From contig DNXU01000476.1 in NCBI GenBank assembly GCA_003505715.1, forward strand, positions 1 to 5,147: a DNA stretch of 5,147 nucleotides, given 5' to 3'. The notes under the pieces were generated by a model. It did no database searches. It had not been told where the DNA came from and worked only from the letters and a program-made list of their open reading frames with translations. This DNA is from Cyanobacteria bacterium UBA8803 (GTDB lineage Bacteria; Cyanobacteriota; Cyanobacteriia; Cyanobacteriales; Coleofasciculaceae). The number at the start of each line of letters is the position of its first letter. The stretch's first letter is position 1. Positions 1 through 5,126 of this stretch are shown in pieces. The position numbers were made by a program, and so were the translations under genes.

Positions 1-3
1 CAT

Positions 4-24
4 CCCTCACCCCTCACCCCTCAG
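4..24 (-). repeat. Heptamer tandem array, three units, overlapping the HD gene stop
   Basis: Three consecutive seven-base units read CCCTCAC, CCCTCAC and CCCTCAG on the plus strand, so the G-rich strand (GTGAGGG) is the coding strand of the HD gene. The innermost unit contains the TGA stop of that gene (complement of 21-23). This matches the class of short tandemly repeated repetitive sequences known from filamentous cyanobacteria. The array may continue beyond the left edge. Confidence 0.85.
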
Positions 25-878
25 TACAGCAAAGCAGATTTTGATTGAGTCTCGTGTTCGACTTCAAATACATGGGCATAGAGATTGGCAATGATTTGCT
101 TGCCTTCTTGGGTTAACTTCAAATGCTCTAGGGCGTTTGCGATGTAGGGATAGACTACTTTCCAATAAAATTTCGGGTAGTTCAGCCGTACCTCATCGGG
201 ATGGCGATAACCCAATTGCTGATTCACACCAATCTCTTCAAACTCGTAGAATAAAGCGACTGTCTTTTCCAAGTAGCGCGGATCGCTTAGTTGACCGATG
301 AGATCGGCAGCTCTTACCAAACCTGGATAATTGGTGGTATCTTGGTGATCGGAGTCTAAAGGCACGGGGAAGCGAGTCAGTTCAATATTTTCCTTGATGG
401 TTTGGGCATCCATCAGTTTGTGACCACCGAATCGCTCTTGGATAAAGAGTTTACCCCGATCGACGTGATAAGGGGTCAGACCTGCATCTGTGGAGCCAAT
501 TGGGAGTGTAATTGTCATGTTATCCTTCCCAGTGGCATACACTCTCAAAGCAATCCGATCTTGGCGACAAACTCCCTTAACATATCCAATATCGTGACAA
601 AGTAAGGAAATTACGCAGTGCAGCCAGTCCTCACAGGACACTCCACCCTCACGGATATGCTTGCCCCGCAATATTTCTTGTCCCACTAGCGTCACGAAGA
701 TAGTGTGTTCGACGTTGTGATACAAGGCATTACTATTGGCAATATTTTCCAAGGCCATGTTCCCTGCCCAGCTGAGGATTTCAGCATAGTCTGGCTTCAG
801 GCCACCATAAACCGAGTAGTATGCTGTCTTGAGTTCTAGCACAAAAGCATCAATCAGGAGTTTGCTGGGATTAAACAT
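21..878 (-). CDS. HD-domain metal-dependent phosphohydrolase-like protein (Npun_R2479-like)
   Basis: This 285-residue soluble protein shows the HD-superfamily metal-binding pattern: Y53-H54-N55-x-x-H58, then H95-D96 in LLCHDIGY, and a later Asp (D192) in RAADLIGQL. HD proteins use such His/Asp ligands to bind divalent metals and usually hydrolyse phosphoesters. The YHNxxH element resembles class I cyclic-nucleotide phosphodiesterases, but the usual HDxxH is HDIGY here, so the substrate is unknown. From memory it resembles the cyanobacterial family called Npun_R2479-type HD metalloproteins; this was not verified. There is no signal peptide or membrane segment. The ATG (complement of 876-878) is the first Met, and the SD is poor: AAAGAG lies too far upstream. 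The stop codon lies in a heptamer array, so the last residues (about SKSALLY) may not be the ancestral C terminus. The gene stands alone, divergent from the HTH gene. Confidence 0.9.
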   Translation of the reverse strand: MFNPSKLLIDAFVLELKTAYYSVYGGLKPDYAEILSWAGNMALENIANSNALYHNVEHTIFVTLVGQEILRGKHIREGGVSCEDWLHCVISLLCHDIGYVKGVCRQDRIALRVYATGKDNMTITLPIGSTDAGLTPYHVDRGKLFIQERFGGHKLMDAQTIKENIELTRFPVPLDSDHQDTTNYPGLVRAADLIGQLSDPRYLEKTVALFYEFEEIGVNQQLGYRHPDEVRLNYPKFYWKVVYPYIANALEHLKLTQEGKQIIANLYAHVFEVEHETQSKSALLY

Positions 879-890
879 CGATAGCCCGAG

Positions 891-910
891 TTGCTCTTTA
901 CTGCTCTTTA
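891..910. repeat. Tandem decamer duplication upstream of the HD gene
   Basis: TTGCTCTTTA is followed directly by CTGCTCTTTA: nine of ten bases match, with no spacer. On the HD coding strand this reads as two TAAAGAGCA copies 12 to 32 bases before the ATG, inside the probable 5' untranslated leader. It may be slippage or a tandem binding site. Confidence 0.6.
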
Positions 911-951
911 CAATAATCTAAACAGTTAAGCAGATTGCAGCACAGACTGTA

Positions 952-961
952 GTCAATTGAC
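952..961. promoter_or_regulatory. Perfect 10-bp palindrome GTCAATTGAC with divergent -35-like boxes
   Basis: GTCAATTGAC is its own reverse complement. It contains most of TTGACA on the plus strand (957-962) and of TTGACT on the minus strand (951-956). Both are -35-like, but no good -10 box sits 16 to 18 bases downstream on either strand. It could be an operator between the divergent genes or chance. Confidence 0.3.
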
Positions 962-1041
962 AGACAGCATTCTAAGGAGAACGTTTTATCTACTCAACCC
1001 GTCCCAAAGCTGGCATGGCCTGCCCATGGCAAAGGCCATAT

Positions 1042-1069
1042 CCCATGCCCCATACCTTATGCCCCAAAA
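1042..1069. repeat. Degenerate heptamer array (CCCATGC-type)
   Basis: Four successive seven-base units read CCCATGC, CCCATAC, CTTATGC and CCCAAAA. The preceding 25 bases also contain CATGG and GGCCAT pieces that pair partly with it: GGCATGGCC at 1012-1020 against GGCCAT and ATGCC downstream. It looks like a decayed cyanobacterial heptamer repeat. Unlike the other arrays it is not at a gene 3' end. Confidence 0.55.
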
Positions 1070-1149
1070 TCGTTATACTCAAATTGGTAAAATCTTAGAT
1101 AATTACCAGAGTCTTCAGCACAAAAATCCAAATTTTTTCGCTGAAACGG

Positions 1150-1155
1150 TATAAT
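1150..1155 (+). promoter_or_regulatory. Candidate -10 box TATAAT for the HTH-like gene
   Basis: This is a perfect TATAAT on the plus strand, about 100 bases before the ATG at 1257. No recognisable TTGACA-like -35 box lies 16 to 18 bases upstream (the sequence there is TCCAAA), so any promoter would need an activator or be weak. A start near 1162 would give a leader of about 95 bases that includes the SD, the six-codon ORF and the dyad. Confidence 0.35.
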
Positions 1156-1184
1156 ATTTACTTTTGCATTCTACGCGACTATCC

Positions 1185-1219
1185 AAAGGAGCTAGATTTT
1201 GGCAAAATTGGTCAAATAA
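1185..1219 (+). promoter_or_regulatory. Strong SD with six-codon TTG-start ORF, possible leader peptide
   Basis: AAAGGAG at 1185-1191 is the best SD in this intergenic region, yet it is 65 bases from the ATG at 1257 and so cannot serve it. Seven bases after it, TTG at 1199 opens a frame encoding MAKLVK and ending in TAA at 1217-1219. This could be a leader peptide coupled to the downstream gene, the start of a decayed gene, or coincidence. Confidence 0.25.
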
Positions 1220-1231
1220 CTTTCCTATCAT

Positions 1232-1250
1232 AGCGTTTTGCTAAAACGTT
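1232..1250. promoter_or_regulatory. Inverted repeat just before the HTH-like gene start
   Basis: AGCGTTTT and AAAACGTT form an eight-base-pair stem (one G-T pair) around the three-base loop GCT. It ends six bases before the ATG at 1257, where an SD would normally lie. As DNA it could be an operator for autoregulation by the HTH-like product; as RNA it could hide the ribosome site. No SD lies between it and the ATG. Confidence 0.4.
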
Positions 1251-1256
1251 GAATTT

Positions 1257-1832
1257 ATGCGACGACATAATCAACCTCTGCGCTTGCAACTGAACCACTA
1301 TCGCTCCTATATTGCCATTTCTTATGAGGATATCGAAGTCGGATTTTGTACTCCAGAATTTGCCGCGAAAATTGTTGAAACGTTTAACGAACACGAGAAG
1401 CTTCACGAAGAGAATGAGACAATATATAAAGCATTAAAAATGGCTTGTTTGGACTTACTCAGACAGGCAGGTGGTAACGTTAACCAGCTAAATAAGCGGA
1501 TGAAGCACTATATGGATAGTGCTAAGCGCCCCGATCATGGAACTCGTGCTATTGCTTTGTTACTTCGGGAAAGACAGCAGGAATTGGATGTCAGCAATCG
1601 AGAATTCGTTCGTTTCTGCTATTCTTACAAATTGACACCTCAAGAACTCAAAGATATTTTCGAGGGCAAAGATGTTGCTGACAACCAATTAAGATCCCTG
1701 TCTCGAATCCTGGGCAAATCTATTGATGAGTTAATCGAGATACGAGATGGCTTCAGCGATAGCGAGATGCACAGTCTAGCGCGAATTCTAGGTACATCTA
1801 ATGAGGAGCTTGCTCAGCTATTTAAAAACTAA
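1257..1832 (+). CDS. Unrecognised protein with XRE-like helix-turn-helix region and duplicated C-terminal segment
   Basis: This 191-residue soluble, charged protein is not assigned to a named family. Residues 12-50 look like a small mixed alpha/beta region (NHYRSYIAISYEDIEVGF, then FAAKIVETFNEHEKLHEE); residues 52-95 are helical. Residues 97-162 have the spacing of a Cro/C1-type helix-turn-helix: LLLRERQQEL, SNREFVRFC, LTPQELKDIFEGK, LRSLSRILG and SIDELIEI. The last module is repeated: LRSLSRILGKSIDELIEI (145-162) resembles MHSLARILGTSNEELAQLF (171-189). The ATG is the first possible start, because an in-frame TAA lies at 1242-1244; there is no SD, and a dyad sits directly upstream. A DNA-binding regulatory role is an inference from helix spacing only. 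The gene is monocistronic and converges on the GAF gene. Confidence 0.82.
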   Translation: MRRHNQPLRLQLNHYRSYIAISYEDIEVGFCTPEFAAKIVETFNEHEKLHEENETIYKALKMACLDLLRQAGGNVNQLNKRMKHYMDSAKRPDHGTRAIALLLRERQQELDVSNREFVRFCYSYKLTPQELKDIFEGKDVADNQLRSLSRILGKSIDELIEIRDGFSDSEMHSLARILGTSNEELAQLFKN

Positions 1833-1864
1833 ACGACTTTGTTTAAAATCCTACGCTTTGTATA

Positions 1865-1986
1865 ACAAGGGAATGGGGAATAGGGAATATACACAGCTTA
1901 ATAGTTCTCTATTTTGGATTTCCGATCAAATATGATACATTTCACGACACAGGGCGGAAAACCATAAAAAATTCCCTATTCCTTGT
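1865..1986. repeat. Nested inverted-repeat (foldback) element between convergent genes
   Basis: The outer arms include a perfect 12-bp pair: GGAATAGGGAAT at 1877-1888 with ATTCCCTATTCC at 1971-1982. They extend to ACAAGG at 1865-1870 and CCTTGT at 1981-1986 if the extra heptamer copy in the left arm loops out. An inner pair, GGATTTCCG (1916-1924) and CGGAAAACC (1955-1963), matches at eight of nine positions. Inside it, ATCA-AATA-TGAT is a further small dyad. The element fills most of the gap between the two convergent genes. No ORF or T-rich intrinsic terminator is clear. It could be a MITE- or REP-like element, or a bidirectional 3' structure. Confidence 0.65.
1869..1889 (+). repeat. Heptamer array, three GGGAAT(G/A) units
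   Basis: The three contiguous units are GGGAATG, GGGAATA and GGGAATA. They lie 37 bases after the stop of the HTH-like gene, with the G-rich strand on its coding strand. The array forms the left arm of the foldback element; a reduced complementary copy lies at 1971-1982, just past the end of the GAF gene. Confidence 0.85.
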
Positions 1987-1995
1987 CCTTATTTC

Positions 1996-4875
1996 CTAAC
2001 TCATGACTCCTGGTAGAACCACACCTACTTGGTTGTTGAAAATCTCCATATCCCGTTGATCGTTTTCATCAAAACTTGCTTTGAAATAGTCAGGAACGGA
2101 GGGCCACTCAGCTGGGTCATACTCGGTAAAATCGCTAGGCGTGCGTTTGTTAACTAATTGAGTTACAGCTAATAACTCGCCATCACAACTCAAAACAGGC
2201 ATACAGAGTAGGCTGCAAGTGCGATAATGGGTTTTTTCGTCAGTTTTTCGAGCCATATAGGAGTCGGGATGGTCGTATAGGTCAAAGGGAATATTCAAAG
2301 GTTGACCTGATTGAGCCACCTGACCAGCAAAGCCTTCTCCCAACGGGACTCGCGTTTCTATCAAAGTGCCATCCGCTTGCGGAATTTTCGTCCACAATTC
2401 ATTGGTTTTATAATCGATCAACCAAAGGGTAGTGCGGTCAGCATTGGTGAGTTCTTTTGCTGCCTGCATCACCGTTTGGATCACGTCTTCGGTATTCCCG
2501 CTGTTCTGGCTAACTAAGCTAATAGCTTTGTAGAGAGGATCGATCGCTTGCCGTTGCTCTTGAATGGTACGAATTTCTCTATGGAATACCTGACAGCCTT
2601 GCAGAATTGGCAGAATTGCGCTATTCCGTTCCCGTAATTTATCAGCGTCTGCTTGGGTAAACCCAATCGGGTCAATGTGTTCTGCAACAGAACCGCCGGG
2701 ACTAATCGGAGACTGCAATTTATTAAAAGAGCGGATAATCGCTACTACATTTCCTTTGCGATCTACTATAGGAAATAGTAAGAGATTATAAATGTTATTA
2801 AGTGCCGTTTGGTCGAGTCCGATATAGACTAAAATATCGTTCAATCTACTCGGTTTATTACTGGCTTTTATAGAACGAGATTCGACAATTTTACTGGCAA
2901 TTCCTAGGGTGCCAGAAATTCTAATCTCTTTAGCATCACTCCCTGCCTCATCTACAACCAAAGACCAAAATTCAGTTTCTTCAGCATCCATTAGAAAAAT
3001 AGTTGTCTGTTCGGCTCCTAATAATTTACCAATGGATGTCTTAATAAAGCTCAGCATATAGTAGAGAGCATTGTACAGGGCTTCATCACTCTGCTCGACT
3101 ACCGAATTACCGAGAATTGCTAAGGTATTATAAACTGCTTCTTTTGGCTCAATTTGCGCGAGCTTCTTCAAGGTCTCATGAGTCTTCACGAACTGGAGAA
3201 TGACTCCCACTCGCTCGTTGAAAACCTGCATACACTGTCGATCGTTGCGGTCAAAGCTAGCCTTAAAGTAGTCGGGAACTGTAGGCCAGTCATCGCGGTT
3301 ATATTCAGGATGCTCGCCCGGTTTGCGCTTGTTGATTAATTGAGTAACGCCTAACAGCTCACCATCCGGACTCACGACGGGCATACAGAGTATGCTACAA
3401 GTACGATAACGGGTTTGCTCGTCGGTTTTTTTGGCATTCTCCGCACTGGGGTGATTGTATAAGTCGAAGGGGATAATCATCGGCTCTTGAGATTGAGCTA
3501 CTTGACCTACAAAACCAACCCCTACCCCACATCGCACTTCCCCTCTGCCAGGAAGTTCCGTCCACAAGTCCCCCCGATCGTTATCGACTAACCATAAGGT
3601 ACTGCGGTCGGCGTTCATTAATTTCTTAGCGGTATTCATCACCCGCTGTAGAATGGCTTTGGTATCTAAATTGATCTGGTCAAGAGAGCGCGTAGCTTCA
3701 GCCAGTGCCGCAGTTGCCCGCAGCTTTTTCATGACCTTGTAACAAGACTGGCAGCTTTCTAAAATCCGCCGAATTGGAACGACGCATTTAGCCAATCGTT
3801 CTAGATCTAGGGTGGTAAATCCTTTAGGCTTATTTCTCGATTGGCTCTCATTGGCTAAGCCTTCAGATTGCGGTAGCTTGTTGAGTAACTGAATTACCGC
3901 GATGAGTTCCTTGCTTTCACTCAAAAGTGGAAAAGCCAAGATATTTTGAGTATGGTAATTATATTTGCGATCAAATTCCTTGACGAGGGTGGCACGAGGA
4001 TCTTGGTAGACATTTTCCGCAATATGGATCACCTTCTTCGTCTGGGCAACTTGTCCAGCAATTCCTTCCCCAACTCGTACCTGAATATCCAGGAATTCAC
4101 CCTCTTCATTTTCAGCAACCAGCGACCACAGCTCTGTCTTATCCTCATTTAACAGAAAAATCGTAGCGCGGTCTGCACCCAGCAATTCTCCAACTTTCGA
4201 GGTGACATCCCGCAACACCTCATAAAGGGTTTGAGCTGAACCTTGATCCTCGGTTTCGTTCTCTACTTTAGATAAAATCTCCACTTGAGAGACAAGGAGC
4301 TTTCTTTCTAAGTCAGATAGCGTTTTGAGAAATTCCGTATCGCTGGGGTCGAGTTCAGCTTGTATGCTTTTTAAGGCATTTTCTATCCAAATTTGGTTGA
4401 ATATAGATTCATAAATTCGATTGTGAACCCTTAACTTGCCCTGCTGCTTGATCACTAAACCTAACAGGCGCAGTTCCCGCTGCTCCGAACTTTCATTAAC
4501 GATCGCTTCACCCTGTTGCAAAATGCGCCGATACAGCTTCAAGAGCCTGATGCTACGATGCTTTTGGTTGATCAGGCGATCGCGTATTGTCCGCAAATGC
4601 ACCAACTCCGGCTGGTTTTCCCAGTTTTCCAGCCAGTGCGATCGCACTAAGTTCTCCAACCATTCCGCTTCCGCTCCTAGAGAGGGCGATCCCTCAGCCT
4701 CAACGATCAGTTTGAATAACTGCTGGGTGAGAAAGGGTTGTCCTCCTGTCCACTTCAACACCTCTACGAGCAGTCGTTTGTAATTTTGAGATTTTTCTTT
4801 TAACCCCCTAGCCAGCAGTAATCCGCTCTCTGCTCCTTCTTCGTGACGTAATTGTTTGGATGAATTTGTGACCAT
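1996..4875 (-). CDS. Four-GAF-domain protein with a partial AAA-like N-terminal module
   Basis: This 959-residue cytoplasmic protein is probably a sensor or scaffold. Residues 17-170 match the C-terminal part of the cyanobacterial AAA-like (AAA_35-type) module: LKWTGGQPFLTQQL at 40-53, HLRTIRDRL at 93-101, and a winged-helix-like tail ending near IWIENAL. No P-loop is present, so this copy cannot bind ATP in the usual way. Residues 172-210 are a charged helical linker. GAF domains follow at about 216-375, 403-560, 598-765 and 794-955. Each keeps NK...FxxxD (N332/D357, N515/D545, N718/D743, N909/D939), like phosphodiesterase- and cyclase-type GAF domains. GAF2 and GAF4 are close paralogues. 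No kinase, cyclase, GGDEF or HD output follows GAF4. The ATG (complement of 4873-4875) follows an in-frame TAA at 4888-4890; the SD is weak (CAGG). The natural ligand and partner are unknown. Confidence 0.93.
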   Translation of the reverse strand: MVTNSSKQLRHEEGAESGLLLARGLKEKSQNYKRLLVEVLKWTGGQPFLTQQLFKLIVEAEGSPSLGAEAEWLENLVRSHWLENWENQPELVHLRTIRDRLINQKHRSIRLLKLYRRILQQGEAIVNESSEQRELRLLGLVIKQQGKLRVHNRIYESIFNQIWIENALKSIQAELDPSDTEFLKTLSDLERKLLVSQVEILSKVENETEDQGSAQTLYEVLRDVTSKVGELLGADRATIFLLNEDKTELWSLVAENEEGEFLDIQVRVGEGIAGQVAQTKKVIHIAENVYQDPRATLVKEFDRKYNYHTQNILAFPLLSESKELIAVIQLLNKLPQSEGLANESQSRNKPKGFTTLDLERLAKCVVPIRRILESCQSCYKVMKKLRATAALAEATRSLDQINLDTKAILQRVMNTAKKLMNADRSTLWLVDNDRGDLWTELPGRGEVRCGVGVGFVGQVAQSQEPMIIPFDLYNHPSAENAKKTDEQTRYRTCSILCMPVVSPDGELLGVTQLINKRKPGEHPEYNRDDWPTVPDYFKASFDRNDRQCMQVFNERVGVILQFVKTHETLKKLAQIEPKEAVYNTLAILGNSVVEQSDEALYNALYYMLSFIKTSIGKLLGAEQTTIFLMDAEETEFWSLVVDEAGSDAKEIRISGTLGIASKIVESRSIKASNKPSRLNDILVYIGLDQTALNNIYNLLLFPIVDRKGNVVAIIRSFNKLQSPISPGGSVAEHIDPIGFTQADADKLRERNSAILPILQGCQVFHREIRTIQEQRQAIDPLYKAISLVSQNSGNTEDVIQTVMQAAKELTNADRTTLWLIDYKTNELWTKIPQADGTLIETRVPLGEGFAGQVAQSGQPLNIPFDLYDHPDSYMARKTDEKTHYRTCSLLCMPVLSCDGELLAVTQLVNKRTPSDFTEYDPAEWPSVPDYFKASFDENDQRDMEIFNNQVGVVLPGVMS
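4576..4583. repeat. HIP1 octamer GCGATCGC
   Basis: This palindromic octamer, within GGCGATCGC, is strongly over-represented in many cyanobacterial genomes and supports the cyanobacterial assignment. It lies in the AAA-like remnant coding region, 62 bases from a second copy. Confidence 0.9.
4638..4645. repeat. HIP1 octamer GCGATCGC, second copy
   Basis: This is the second full HIP1 site, extended to the 10-bp palindrome TGCGATCGCA. The two copies are the only complete ones I found, and both fall in the AAA-like part of the GAF gene. Confidence 0.9.
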
Positions 4876-4907
4876 AATGCAACCTGGTTATCAAAGCCTT
4901 GGATCTG

Positions 4908-4929
4908 GATGTTTGTTTAGATGTTTGTT
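4908..4929. repeat. Direct repeat GATGTTTGTT, 12-base period
   Basis: GATGTTTGTT occurs at 4908-4917 and again at 4920-4929, separated by TA. The pair lies 33 to 54 bases upstream of the GAF gene ATG on its coding strand, a plausible place for a tandem regulator site or leader element. Confidence 0.5.
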
Positions 4930-4932
4930 GGC

Positions 4933-4943
4933 GCTGCGGCAGC
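4933..4943. repeat. Short GC-rich dyad GCTGC-G-GCAGC
   Basis: Two five-base arms around one central base form a compact palindrome, next to the direct repeat in the divergent gap. The one-base centre argues against a stable full hairpin; as duplex DNA it could be a protein site. No adjoining T-run is present, so it is not an intrinsic terminator. Confidence 0.4.
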
Positions 4944-5004
4944 CCCCAGTCACTTCCTATAGCCGACTTAACCCTGAAAACGATTGTAAACCTTATTTAT
5001 TGAC

Positions 5005-5011
5005 AAAAGGA
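5005..5011 (+). promoter_or_regulatory. Shine-Dalgarno for the 35-codon ORF
   Basis: AAAAGGA includes the core AAGGA at 5007-5011, with seven bases before the ATG at 5019. This is the best SD-to-start spacing in the window and is the main reason for believing the small ORF is translated. Confidence 0.6.
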
Positions 5012-5018
5012 TAAAAGT

Positions 5019-5126
5019 ATGATTATTGAAAATGAGGGCGTTTCTGATAAAAAGCTCTGGGGATCGATTAAAAAAGCTTTCTTTGATTTTATTCTCCAAA
5101 ACGGCGTAAATGAAATAGAGGGATGA
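5019..5126 (+). CDS. Small unrecognised protein (35 residues), possibly truncated
   Basis: This short ORF encodes 35 residues, starting MIIENEGVSD and ending NEIEG. An in-frame TGA at 5001-5003 excludes a longer start, and a well-spaced AAGGA precedes the ATG. The centre, about residues 11-27 (KKLWGSIKKAFFDFIL), would form an amphipathic helix with aromatic and aliphatic residues against lysines. No signal peptide or known domain is seen. The TGA stop is part of the first GGGATGA unit of the terminal array, so the gene may have been cut short by the repeat, or it may truly be this small. It diverges from the GAF gene across a 143-base gap. No function is proposed. Confidence 0.5.
   Translation: MIIENEGVSDKKLWGSIKKAFFDFILQNGVNEIEG

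Larger units (their letters stand above)
879..1256. other. Intergenic region between divergent genes (378 bases)
   Basis: This stretch separates the divergent HD and HTH-like genes. No convincing protein gene lies in it. An open frame beginning with TTG at 957 runs to 1154, but it has no SD and crosses repeat sequence. From left to right it holds a near-perfect tandem decamer (891-910), a 10-bp palindrome with divergent TTGAC elements (952-961), a degenerate heptamer array (1042-1069), a TATAAT box (1150-1155), a strong SD with a six-codon ORF (1185-1219) and a dyad (1232-1250) just before the HTH gene. It is therefore mostly regulatory or repeat-derived sequence. Confidence 0.7.

Noticed and set aside
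402..605. Plus-strand ORF inside the HD gene
   Set aside because: It lies opposite the conserved HD coding frame, including the HD motif region, and has no independent support.
957..1154. A 65-codon plus-strand ORF starting with TTG
   Set aside because: It has no SD and passes through degenerate heptamer repeats and palindromic sequence; the composition looks repeat-derived and no domain is recognisable.
1149..1161. NtcA-like site GTA-N7-TAC
   Set aside because: NtcA sites need an eight-base spacer (GTA-N8-TAC); here it is seven, and the element overlaps the TATAAT box.
1212..1406. Minus-strand ORF over the start of the HTH-like gene
   Set aside because: It is antisense to a better-supported coding frame, with no domain.
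1964..1990. Intrinsic terminator of the GAF gene using the T6 run on the minus strand
   Set aside because: No compact GC-rich hairpin lies directly before the T-run; pairing needs an arm more than 80 bases away.
3200..3660. Bilin-binding (phytochrome or cyanobacteriochrome) GAF domain
   Set aside because: The usual Cys-His chromophore motif and DxCF-type signature are absent from all four GAF domains.
2311..4783. Plus-strand ORFs at 2311-2517, 3154-3339, 3946-4152 and 4436-4783
   Set aside because: All are antisense shadows of the GAF gene, which has clear domain conservation in its own frame.
5000..5005. TTGACA as a -35 box for the small ORF
   Set aside because: It is only 13 bases before the ATG, so a promoter using it would start transcription inside the gene; part of it overlaps the SD.
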